A stretch of 45,775 bases of DNA from Bacteroidales bacterium (lineage in GTDB: Bacteria; Bacteroidota; Bacteroidia; Bacteroidales; VadinHA17): contig JANTHB010000020.1 of NCBI GenBank assembly GCA_024762655.1, positions 1 through 45,775 on the forward strand. Direction: 5' to 3'. Position 1 is the stretch's first letter; every line of letters begins with the position of its first letter. The notes below the pieces were generated by a model that was not told the DNA's origin, made no database searches, and saw only the letters and a list, made by a program, of their open reading frames with translations. Positions 16,062 to 23,470 of this stretch are shown piece after piece. The position numbers and the translations under genes were made by a program.

Positions 16062-17110
16062 GAAAACCGGATGGTTGGTTTACGGGAAGGATCGTAGTAA
16101 AGATGACCGTGGCGTATGAAAAGGGGCGAATCAAAATTATTGGTATACAACATGCCTGTTCCCAGGCCCTGTGGCAACGGGTTGTTCAAGGTGTATGTCC
16201 ACTGGGCTATGGCGTTAAGACCGATATTGGATTCCAGGGCAGAGGTGATCCACCACCCTGTATTTTTCTTCTCTGCCAGCCTGATCCATTCGCGGGTGGC
16301 TTTGAACCCTCCCAGCAATGAAGGTTTAAGGATCAGATAGTGAGGTTTTATGGTATCCAGCAACTTGTTTTTTTCAGCGTCCTGCCAGCGTCCTATCAGC
16401 TCTTCGTCCAGGGCTACCGGGATGGGAGAGGAGGCGCACAGGGCAGCCATCTCCTCCCATTGTCCCTGCCGGATAGGTTGCTCAATGGAATGGATGTCAT
16501 AGTCCGAAAGCCGTTTAAGTTTTTCGGGAGCTTCTTCCGGTGAAAAAGCCCCGTTGGCGTCCAGTCTTATCTCCGGATGATCTTCTGCGAATTCTTTGCG
16601 GATAAAGTGCAACAGATCCAGCTCTTCCTTGAAATCAAGGGCTCCGATCTTGAGCTTGATCACGCGGTAGCCTTCTTCCATTTTCCGGATGATCTGTTTT
16701 TTCATGACAGCCTGACGGTCCATCCAGATCAGCCCGTTGATGGGGATGGCTTCTTTCCCTTCCGTGAAATTTCCTGGAAACCAAAGCTGTTTGCCTCCCT
16801 GCTGAAGGTCCAGCAAGGCCATTTCCAGCCCAAAGCGAATGGAGGGAAAAGAGCGGGGGATTTCGTCGAGGGAGAAGTTATACGCCCCTATGCGTGAGCA
16901 GGCCCTGTCGAGGATCTCCTCAAAATCAGGTCGGTCATCCGGACTGAGGCCCGGCAAGGGACCGCACTCTCCGTAACCTGCTAGTGTGGGATCTGCGGGG
17001 TCTGTCACACGGATGATCCACGAAGCTTTGTGCTGCATAACCCCCCGTGAAGTACGCGCGGGCATTTTAAAAACCAGGTTCTTCTTCTTCCAGGTTGCTT
17101 GTAGTGCCAT
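16058..17110 (-). CDS. menC: MenC, o-succinylbenzoate synthase
   Basis: 350 aa enolase-superfamily enzyme that dehydrates SHCHC to o-succinylbenzoate. Numbered from the chosen ATG: catalytic KLK at 152-154, metal ligands D184 (RLDANG), E210 (IEQP) and D235 (ALDEE), and K262 (ILKPS). The frame is open for 20 further codons, but that segment is unrelated to the family and lies across a TAnnTTTG box, so the ATG at 17110 is preferred. It overlaps menE by 4 bp. A box only 4 bp upstream of this ATG suggests a nearly leaderless mRNA and an independent promoter for menC-menE. Confidence 0.92.
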   Translation of the reverse strand: MALQATWKKKNLVFKMPARTSRGVMQHKASWIIRVTDPADPTLAGYGECGPLPGLSPDDRPDFEEILDRACSRIGAYNFSLDEIPRSFPSIRFGLEMALLDLQQGGKQLWFPGNFTEGKEAIPINGLIWMDRQAVMKKQIIRKMEEGYRVIKLKIGALDFKEELDLLHFIRKEFAEDHPEIRLDANGAFSPEEAPEKLKRLSDYDIHSIEQPIRQGQWEEMAALCASSPIPVALDEELIGRWQDAEKNKLLDTIKPHYLILKPSLLGGFKATREWIRLAEKKNTGWWITSALESNIGLNAIAQWTYTLNNPLPQGLGTGMLYTNNFDSPLFIRHGHLYYDPSRKPTIRFS

Positions 17111-17114
17111 GGTA

Positions 17115-17122
17115 CAAAGATA
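17115..17122 (-). promoter_or_regulatory. TAnnTTTG box immediately upstream of menC
   Basis: Minus strand TATCTTTG, separated from the menC ATG by only 4 bp. Because the -7 element is followed by the start site within a few bases, transcription would begin at or next to the ATG. No clean -33 TTTG is present at the usual distance, so the call is moderate. Confidence 0.4.
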
Positions 17123-17170
17123 ATCCCAAATTTCGCAATTTCCCAGATACCCGGCCGCAGGCGGATGCAT

Positions 17171-17201
17171 TTTTTCGGAATCACTGTTGCGCCATCCGGG
17201 A
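17171..17201. repeat. 31-bp direct repeat, copy 1
   Basis: Identical to the copy at 17503-17533 over 31 bp (begins TTTTTCGGAATC and ends GCCATCCGGGA). The two copies bracket the palindrome cluster between menC and the small OMP gene. They may be terminal or internal parts of a dispersed repeat element. Confidence 0.85.
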
Positions 17202-17202
17202 A

Positions 17203-17502
17203 TGATTCTTCAACCCCTCTGGGGTTGGGATTTTATGGAATGCTTTATACCACAGGTGGAACTGTGGCTACTTTCGTCCGACCCCTCCGGGGTCTTTGGG
17301 ATTACTGGAACCCCTCAAGGTTCAGGTTAGTAATGGTTTGTAATTCATCGTATTGACCACGGAGTGGTCACAGAGAATAGCCCCGGTCCCACCCGGGGTA
17401 CAAAGAGACCCCCCACACAAAACAACCCCGGATGGGGTTGACGAAAACCACAAACCTTCAAACCCGCCTTCTCCGCTGGCTGGCGGGTGCATAGTAGAAG
17501 AC
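17203..17502. repeat. cluster of eight short palindromes (dispersed-repeat-like, non-coding)
   Basis: Eight hairpin-forming palindromes follow each other in 280 bp: 17211-17227 (CAACCCC/GGGGTTG), 17250-17267 (CCACAG/CTGTGG), 17280-17294 (GACCCC/GGGGTC), 17308-17323 (GAACC/GGTTC), 17354-17370 (TGACCAC/GTGGTCA), 17381-17398 (CCCCGG/CCGGGG), 17423-17440 (CAACCCC/GGGGTTG) and 17462-17488 (ACCCGCC/GGCGGGT). Stems are 5-7 bp, perfect, with loops of 3-6 nt except the last (13 nt). No coding frame here resembles a protein family. The whole 504-bp stretch from menC to the next gene holds only these repeats, two 31-bp direct repeats and a terminator. Confidence 0.75.
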
Positions 17503-17533
17503 TTTTTCGGAATCACTGTTGCGCCATCCGGGA
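17503..17533. repeat. 31-bp direct repeat, copy 2
   Basis: Second identical copy of the sequence at 17171-17201, 332 bp further on, directly before the terminator of the small OMP gene. Confidence 0.85.
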
Positions 17534-17537
17534 TAAT

Positions 17538-17572
17538 AAAACCCGGACCCTTTGAACAAGGATCCGGGTTTT
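17538..17572 (-). terminator. rho-independent terminator downstream of the small OMP gene
   Basis: AAAACCCGGA (17538-17547) pairs with TCCGGGTTTT (17563-17572) over 10 bp, with further CCTT/AAGG pairing inside. On the minus strand it ends in a T-run, placed 43 bp after the stop codon of the small beta-barrel gene. The symmetry allows function in both directions. Confidence 0.8.
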
Positions 17573-17614
17573 GAAAATATTACGGAATTCTATGAATATC
17601 AGTTAGGAGAAACT

Positions 17615-18067
17615 TTAAAATTTCATAGACAATCCAATGGCCCCTCCGTAGCCGGTACCTCCGCCAAGTTCAACATTCAGTCCCCATTTTTCATCCCAAT
17701 ACCAGCGTCCGCCGACCTGTGCACTTAAATAAAGCCCGTTGCTTCCGGTAAAAAAGCCGAGACTGCCACCGGCATAAAAGTCAAAATTACTGGGAATGCC
17801 TATGATCCGGTTAAAATGATAATCACCGCGAAAAAACCCCCCAAAATCCACATATCCATAGCCAAACCGCATTTGCAAAACCGGGCCTATGGTAACATCA
17901 TTGCTTACGGCAAAATCGACGCCTCCGTAAACGGGCAGTCCGTAATATCCGGAGCCCAGCCCGAAATTTAATTGTTTCTGTCCTTTGTGAAGAGGCGCTT
18001 CTCCCTCCTGGGCAAAAGTAAAGCCTGCTATAAGTAACATGCTGATTAATAAAGATATCTTTTTCAT
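17615..18067 (-). CDS. small exported beta-barrel-like protein
   Basis: 150 aa. A clear signal peptide (MKKISLLISMLLIAGFTFAQ) is followed by a Gly/Tyr/Phe-rich sequence with alternating hydrophobic residues and the typical terminal aromatic (ends GLSMKF), as in small outer-membrane beta-barrels. No catalytic motif. Sequences such as FGLGSGYYGLPVYGGVDF resemble Bacteroidetes OMP_b-brl-type proteins. It stands alone between menA and menC, has its own terminator, and an AGGA element precedes the ATG. Function unknown; not expected to take part in menaquinone synthesis. Confidence 0.75.
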   Translation of the reverse strand: MKKISLLISMLLIAGFTFAQEGEAPLHKGQKQLNFGLGSGYYGLPVYGGVDFAVSNDVTIGPVLQMRFGYGYVDFGGFFRGDYHFNRIIGIPSNFDFYAGGSLGFFTGSNGLYLSAQVGGRWYWDEKWGLNVELGGGTGYGGAIGLSMKF

Positions 18068-18229
18068 TTTTCCTGGTTTTTGGTGAATAATTCAGTTTTT
18101 ATTAGAAAGCGCGTAAAAATAGATAATATTTCACGAATAACAAAGGGAGTTTTTGATTTAGACAATGAAAAGGATCCTCCCCGCCAATACCTTGAATATG
18201 CCGTTACTGTGAGCAATTCAGGGAGTTTC

Positions 18230-19132
18230 TTAAAACAACATACCGATGCCGAAAGCCAGGGCGTAAAGAAGGCTTGTCAGGGCCAGTTTTTTTAACAGCG
18301 GATCCAGAACAGAAAGGGAAGGGGCCCGGAAAACAGCCCTGATATTTTCAACCAGGGGAGGGATAATGATCAGAAAAATAAACTGCCAGGGGCTGTGATA
18401 GTTCAGTATGATATAAACCAGGCTGAACAGGATGGCCAGGGTGAGGAGGATCAGGTGGTAATACCGGCTGAGCGTGGGGCCCAGTAAAACCGCCAAAGTT
18501 TTTTTGCCGTTTTTTCTATCGCTTTCCAGATCCCTCATATTGTTGAGGTTGAGGACTCCGGTGCTGAGACACCCCAGGGCTGAAGCAGGTAAAAACAGAT
18601 CTGCACGCAAATGGTGGGTAATAAGATAATAGGTGCCCAGCACCCCGGTGAGACCGAAGAAAAGGAAGACAAAGAGATCTCCCAATCCGTAATAACCGTA
18701 AGGGTGTTTTCCAATGGTGTATTTTATGGCGGCGCCAATGGCCAGCAAACCCAATAGCAGAAAAACGATCCCTTCGACAGAAATCGTCATGCCTGTGGAG
18801 GAGAAGATCAGCCAGAGACCGGAGGCCAGAGAAAGAACGATAAAAACAAGTATGCCTGTTTTCATCTCCTGCGGGCTGATGGCTCCCGATTGTACGCTGC
18901 GTTGCGGTCCCACCCTTTCCTGATTGTCCAGGCCATGACTATAGTCTCCGTAATCATTGGCCAGGTTTGAGAGGATTTGTAAAAAAAGGGTGGTGACCAG
19001 GGCCAGCAGGAAGATCTGCCAGCGAAAAGGTTTGTCGGCATAGGCCAATGCACCCCCCAGGATGATGCTGGAAAGGGAGAGAGGCAGCGTCCTCAGACGG
19101 AAAGCGCTTATCCATGATTTTAGTTTATTCAT
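18230..19132 (-). CDS. menA: MenA, 1,4-dihydroxy-2-naphthoate polyprenyltransferase
   Basis: 300 aa UbiA-family integral membrane prenyltransferase, ~8-9 helices. The two Asp-rich motifs are present: NDYGDYSHGLDN (first) and NNMRDLESDRKNGKKTLAV (second), which bind Mg-polyprenyl diphosphate. The ATG at 19132 was chosen; the open frame continues upstream into menB sequence but family homology starts at MNKLKSWISAFRLRTLPLS. It follows menB after 31 bp. Makes demethylmenaquinone from DHNA in the inner membrane. Confidence 0.92.
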   Translation of the reverse strand: MNKLKSWISAFRLRTLPLSLSSIILGGALAYADKPFRWQIFLLALVTTLFLQILSNLANDYGDYSHGLDNQERVGPQRSVQSGAISPQEMKTGILVFIVLSLASGLWLIFSSTGMTISVEGIVFLLLGLLAIGAAIKYTIGKHPYGYYGLGDLFVFLFFGLTGVLGTYYLITHHLRADLFLPASALGCLSTGVLNLNNMRDLESDRKNGKKTLAVLLGPTLSRYYHLILLTLAILFSLVYIILNYHSPWQFIFLIIIPPLVENIRAVFRAPSLSVLDPLLKKLALTSLLYALAFGIGMLF

Positions 19133-19163
19133 TTTCTTATCCTTGCACCGTACGGGTGCAATA

Positions 19164-20003
19164 TTACGGAAATTTCGGGAACTTCCTGAAATCCGGATCC
19201 CGTTTTTCCAGGAAAGCCTGTTTCCCTTCCTGGGCTTCATCGGTAAGATAATACAATAGTGTAGCATTTCCGGCGAACTCCTGCAGACCTATCTGTCCGT
19301 CGAGGGCAGCATTCATCCCCAGTTTGATCATGCGCAGGGCCATGGGACTGCGTTTCATCATGATCTCACACCATTCTACGGTGGCATCTTCCAGCTCTTC
19401 CAAAGGCACCACCCGGTTTACCAGGCCCATTTCCAGCGCCTCCTGCGCCGAATATTGTTTGTTCAGAAACCAGATTTCCCGGGCTTTTTTCTGACCGACG
19501 ATGCTGGCCAGATAAGAAGATCCCAGACCAGCGTCGAAACTGCCTACCTTGGGGCCGGTCTGGCCGAAGATCGCCTGGTCCGAAGCAACGGTCAGGTCAC
19601 AGACGACATGCAGCACATGCCCGCCTCCGATGGCATATCCGTTGACCATGGCCACCACAGGTTTGGGCATGGAACGGATCTGTTTCTGTACATCCAGGAT
19701 GTTCAGCCGGGGCACTCCGTCTTTGCCGATATATCCGCCTTTTCCTTTTACCGACTGGTCGCCGCCACTACAAAAAGCTTTGTCGCCGGCGCCGGTGAGG
19801 ATGATCACATAGATGTCCTGGTTCTCCCGGCAGAGGGTCAGGGCATCACTTATCTCCCGGACGGTTTCGGGACGGAAGGCGTTGTGTTTTTCAGGCCTGT
19901 TGATGGTGATGCGGCCGATGCCGTTCCAAAAATCAAAGAGAATGTCTTCATAATCCCTGATTTTTTTCCATACTCTTTTGTTTTTACGGTCTGACATGAT
20001 CAT
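19164..20003 (-). CDS. menB: MenB, 1,4-dihydroxy-2-naphthoyl-CoA synthase
   Basis: 279 aa crotonase-family enzyme that closes the second ring of OSB-CoA. Diagnostic sequences: [28 protein letters not shown] (oxyanion hole) and [17 protein letters not shown], all specific for MenB. It directly abuts menD (TAA then ATG). Two in-frame ATG codons lie 6 bp apart; the second (19997) could also be the start. Confidence 0.95.
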   Translation of the reverse strand: MIMSDRKNKRVWKKIRDYEDILFDFWNGIGRITINRPEKHNAFRPETVREISDALTLCRENQDIYVIILTGAGDKAFCSGGDQSVKGKGGYIGKDGVPRLNILDVQKQIRSMPKPVVAMVNGYAIGGGHVLHVVCDLTVASDQAIFGQTGPKVGSFDAGLGSSYLASIVGQKKAREIWFLNKQYSAQEALEMGLVNRVVPLEELEDATVEWCEIMMKRSPMALRMIKLGMNAALDGQIGLQEFAGNATLLYYLTDEAQEGKQAFLEKRDPDFRKFPKFP

Positions 20004-21680
20004 TTATTTTTTCAGATGATTGAAATATTTTCTCAGGATTTTCCCGTTCTCTTCGCGGGGTGTGAAGATCTCGAGTATAGCGGCTTCGCCGGATCCGGCC
20101 AGGGTGTTGACCGCCTGTGTCAGGGTGGTTTCATCCCTTGCTTCCTTATAATGTATCCCGAACAGGGCGGCTGCATGCCTGGCCGAAAGCTGATGGGGGG
20201 TCTCGAAAATATCCAGTTGTCCGGACCGATCGGGGCCTTCGATAAAACGGAAAATTCCGCCTCCTCCATTGTTGATGACGACGATCTTAAGATGGTTATC
20301 CACGTATGTATGCCACAGGCCGTTCATGTCATAAAAGAAAGCCAGGTCGCCGGTAAGCAGCCAGGTGTCTCGTCCGGTGGCAAAAACGGCTCCTGCCGCT
20401 GTGGAAATACATCCGTCAATACCGCTGACACCGCGGTTGGAGAAAAAAGTAAGCTGTTTTTTCATCCTGTAGAGCTGAGAGTATCTCACCGGCGTGGAAT
20501 TGGCCAGTTGAACGGATGCACCGGCAGGGATGGTCTCAAACAGGATATGAAAGACTTTCAGATCGGAAAAAGGGACGTCCTTTATAAACGTATGATGACG
20601 CTCTTCACTGCGGTTGTATCTTTTTATCCAGGTGGTTCTGAAATTTCCCGTTCCGGTGTGCAGCAAGGGGAGGAGACGGTCGAAAAAAACATCCGGGCGG
20701 GCGGCCACAGCCTCTGTAAGGCACTGAAAAGTATCCATCTGCTGGCCGGAAGGGGAGATGTGCCAGTGTGCTGCCGGTTTATGGCGGCGCAGGAATGATT
20801 TGATCATCTTCGAAACGATATGCCCTCCCAGGGTGATCAGGATTTCGGGCCGGAAAGCATCCGCTTCTTCCCCGGAAACAGTACTTATCACCTTATCGAT
20901 GCCCGGGATGGCCCCGGGGATATAAAGATTTGAGGTTGTCTCGGTAAGGAGGACGACCGAGGGGTCCTGAGCGAGTTCCGTAAGTATTTCTTCCAGCCGG
21001 GGATCCGGGGGCAACAGCCCGGTGAGAATCATTTTTCTTTCTGCACGGTTCCACAGGCCTGCCAGTTCGTTGAGTTTTCCGGTCCCGGGCCCCGGTACCG
21101 TTTTTCCCGGTTGAACAAGATGTACCTCTCCGGAGGTGTCATACTCGAAATCATACAGAGGGTCCGGGAAAGGGAAGTTGATGTGCACCGGTCCGGCATC
21201 GGGAAAGAGGCTGATATTCCAGGCTTCGTTGGCGATGTGTTCTGCGTGCCGGTGCTCTTCTTCCGTAACGGTCTGTGAGGGGAAAGTAAAGCTTTGTTTG
21301 ATATAGTTGGCATAGACATTGTCTTGCCGGATGGTCTGGCCTTCCCCCCGGTCAATCAGTTCGGGGGGCCTGTCGGCCGTAAGCACCAGCAAGGGGATCT
21401 TCTGATAGTAAGCTTCGGCGATGGCCGGACCATAATTAAGAGGAGCGGTCCCTGAGGTGCAGGCAATGGCTACCGGCGTACCTGTTTGCTGAGCGATGCC
21501 CAGGGCAAAATAAGCGGCGCTGCGTTCGTCAGGGATGCTCAGACAGCGGATGTCCGGCTCGGCAGAAAAAGCCATTATCAGGGGCGCATTGCGGGAACCG
21601 GGAGAGAAAACAATGTTTTTCAGCCCCATTTCCTTAAATATACGTACCAATACACTCAGGTATGATTTGGAGGAACTCAT
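20004..21680 (-). CDS. menD: MenD, SEPHCHC synthase
   Basis: 558 aa thiamine-diphosphate enzyme joining isochorismate and 2-oxoglutarate. MenD motifs: SPGSRNAPL, DERSAAYFALG, TSGTAPLNYGPAIAEAYY, LTADRPPEL and the ThDP region GDLAFFYDMNGLW ending NNGGGGIF. The ATG at 21680 gives the family N-terminus (MSSSKSYLSVLVRIF) and overlaps the menF stop by 4 bp; the longer open frame upstream lies inside menF and is rejected. Confidence 0.95.
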   Translation of the reverse strand: MSSSKSYLSVLVRIFKEMGLKNIVFSPGSRNAPLIMAFSAEPDIRCLSIPDERSAAYFALGIAQQTGTPVAIACTSGTAPLNYGPAIAEAYYQKIPLLVLTADRPPELIDRGEGQTIRQDNVYANYIKQSFTFPSQTVTEEEHRHAEHIANEAWNISLFPDAGPVHINFPFPDPLYDFEYDTSGEVHLVQPGKTVPGPGTGKLNELAGLWNRAERKMILTGLLPPDPRLEEILTELAQDPSVVLLTETTSNLYIPGAIPGIDKVISTVSGEEADAFRPEILITLGGHIVSKMIKSFLRRHKPAAHWHISPSGQQMDTFQCLTEAVAARPDVFFDRLLPLLHTGTGNFRTTWIKRYNRSEERHHTFIKDVPFSDLKVFHILFETIPAGASVQLANSTPVRYSQLYRMKKQLTFFSNRGVSGIDGCISTAAGAVFATGRDTWLLTGDLAFFYDMNGLWHTYVDNHLKIVVINNGGGGIFRFIEGPDRSGQLDIFETPHQLSARHAAALFGIHYKEARDETTLTQAVNTLAGSGEAAILEIFTPREENGKILRKYFNHLKK

Positions 21681-22777
21681 TGGACAAAATTGGGCATTTT
21701 TTCCAGAACGGACAACAATGTTTGTATTTTCATGACCGTTTCGTTCCATTCCTTCCCGGGATCCGAGGCGGCGGTGATCCCTCCTCCAGCATACAACACT
21801 GCCTCCCGTTGTGCGGGAAGGAGTTGCATGCTGCGCAGGTTTACATAAAGACGGGAGGGATAACGGGTGTTCCATGGTCCCAGGTATCCTGTGTAATATT
21901 GCCTGTTGTAATTTTCCGTTTCGCGGATTATATCCAGGGCTGCCTGTTTCGGATATCCGCATATTGCCGGGGTGGGGTGGAGGGCCCCGATGATCTCAGC
22001 CAGCTTTTTTCTATCGGCAGGGAAAGGGATGTTGATGGTTGTTTCCAGGTGAGCCATGCGGCCCGCTACCCGGGTATGGGGTCCGTTGATCTCTGCCGGC
22101 TCAAAGCCCGATGCATGCAGGGTCTCCCGGATATATTCCGTTACGATGTGTTGTTCTTCTTTTTCTTTTTTATCCCAGAAAGGGATGTCCCCCGGTTCCC
22201 CAATCGGCAGGGTGCCTGCCAGCGAGACTGTTTTCAGGTACCTGCTGCTTTGTTCCAGGAACAGTTCGGGGGTGGCACCCGCCCAGATACCGGATCCCGG
22301 AAGAAAAACCATAAAAAGAAAAGCATCGGGATACGCCAGATGCAGATGGGTGAAAAAAGTGGTGAAATCAAAAACTTCCGGTAAACGAATCAAACGGGGA
22401 CGAGAAAGAACCACTTTTTTTGCCCGTCCTTTCCTGATTTCTTTTAAAACCTGCCTGATCTGACGGATATATTCTTCCCGGCCCGTATCAGGAAAAGAAA
22501 GCTCTTTGCTGTTTTCACCGGGAATGGGCAGAGTGACAGGAGCGTTGACAGGATTTCCCGGATGCCAGGCATAGGAAAGATCATGGCGGATGATGAAGTG
22601 GGGGTCTTTCCCTTTTTTGTCGAAAGGAGCAAAAACAAAGCCGGAAACACGATCCAGCTCTTCCGGACTGAAAAGAGCCGGCTTTTTCCGGGTCTGCACA
22701 ATATTGATAAACTCATGTTTTCCCGGGAAACGAAAGGAAGCAAAAGGATATCCGGTTTTGATAAGGAGGTTGAGCAT
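21677..22777 (-). CDS. menF: MenF, isochorismate synthase
   Basis: 366 aa chorismate-binding enzyme. The conserved C-terminal core is present: HPTPAICGYPKQAALD, then ETENYNRQYYTGYLG and the closing VYAGGGITAASDPGKEWNE-type segment (here LYAGGGITAASDPGKEW). It converts chorismate to isochorismate, the entry to the menaquinone branch. It sits 4 bp after the hotdog thioesterase gene and overlaps menD, so the set is translated together. Confidence 0.93.
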   Translation of the reverse strand: MLNLLIKTGYPFASFRFPGKHEFINIVQTRKKPALFSPEELDRVSGFVFAPFDKKGKDPHFIIRHDLSYAWHPGNPVNAPVTLPIPGENSKELSFPDTGREEYIRQIRQVLKEIRKGRAKKVVLSRPRLIRLPEVFDFTTFFTHLHLAYPDAFLFMVFLPGSGIWAGATPELFLEQSSRYLKTVSLAGTLPIGEPGDIPFWDKKEKEEQHIVTEYIRETLHASGFEPAEINGPHTRVAGRMAHLETTINIPFPADRKKLAEIIGALHPTPAICGYPKQAALDIIRETENYNRQYYTGYLGPWNTRYPSRLYVNLRSMQLLPAQREAVLYAGGGITAASDPGKEWNETVMKIQTLLSVLEKMPNFVQ

Positions 22778-22781
22778 ACCG

Positions 22782-23216
22782 TCAGGATTTGCGTCTGAGT
22801 TTGGGGATGATGAAATTGGTCAGACGGGCAGTAGAAACCAGTTCGCCGTTTTCGTTCCGTATATCAATATTCCACAGGTGGGTATTGGTTCCCTGGTAGA
22901 TGATCCGGGCCTCGCCGGTCACATAGCCTGTGGTGGCGGCTTTTACATGATTGGCAGAGATCTGGGCCCCGCGTACATCAAAGTAATCTGCATCCACCAT
23001 CAGGATGGAACCCAGGCTTCCGATGGTCTCGGCCAGGGCCAGGCTTGCCCCTCCGTGCAGAATATTCTCGACCGGCTGGATGGTACGGGGATCTACAGGC
23101 ATGCGGGCTTTGACAAAACCTTCTTTGATTTCAAGATATTCGATGCTTAAGCTCTCCATCAGAGAGCCCTTGTTCATGCTGTTCAGTTCTTTCAGAGACA
23201 GTTTGGGTATCGCCAT
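22782..23216 (-). CDS. hotdog-fold thioesterase, probable DHNA-CoA thioesterase (MenI-like)
   Basis: 144 aa PaaI/YdiI-type hotdog thioesterase. The core ILHGGASLALAETIGSLGS carries the catalytic acidic residue (Glu in ALAET) and the HGG turn. DHNA-CoA hydrolysis (MenI) is inferred from its place as the first gene of the men cluster, 4 bp before menF; by sequence alone it could hydrolyse other aromatic or acyl-CoA esters. A TAnnTTTG box lies 17 bp upstream. Confidence 0.8.
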   Translation of the reverse strand: MAIPKLSLKELNSMNKGSLMESLSIEYLEIKEGFVKARMPVDPRTIQPVENILHGGASLALAETIGSLGSILMVDADYFDVRGAQISANHVKAATTGYVTGEARIIYQGTNTHLWNIDIRNENGELVSTARLTNFIIPKLRRKS

Positions 23217-23232
23217 ATTTTCAACTTTTATG

Positions 23233-23240
23233 CAAAGGTA
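23233..23240 (-). promoter_or_regulatory. Bacteroidetes-type -7 box of the men operon
   Basis: Minus strand TACCTTTG, 16 bp before the ATG of the hotdog thioesterase gene, consistent with a very short leader. It probably drives menI-like, menF, menD, menB and menA. Confidence 0.5.
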
Positions 23241-23272
23241 AAAAAGTTTGTGAATAGGAACCTCATGTCTTT

Positions 23273-23294
23273 CCTACGTAGGCCTCTACGTAGG
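23273..23294. repeat. inverted repeat containing two TACGTA palindromes
   Basis: CCTACGTA (23273-23280) and TACGTAGG (23287-23294) form a perfect 8-bp stem around GGCCTC. Each arm is itself palindromic (TACGTA). It lies ~60 bp upstream of the menI-like start in a 254-bp gene-free stretch that shows no other structure. It could be an operator or a repeat remnant. Confidence 0.55.
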
Positions 23295-23470
23295 GAATGT
23301 CGGCATGCCTTATAATTACTTGTTATACAGATGGTTATGGTTTTTGATATTTTGTACTTTATCACAGGTTCGTTTCCGGCAGATGATGAAAACATGATGC
23401 CGGCATGGCCTTTTGAGATTCCCTGCCGGAGGAAGGAGTGATCTTGTGGTTATTTTGGATTATTATTGTC

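Noticed and set aside
17171-17533. CRISPR array or small genes in the repeat region
   Set aside because: The palindromes differ from one another and are not regularly spaced; open frames here have no start signals or family resemblance.
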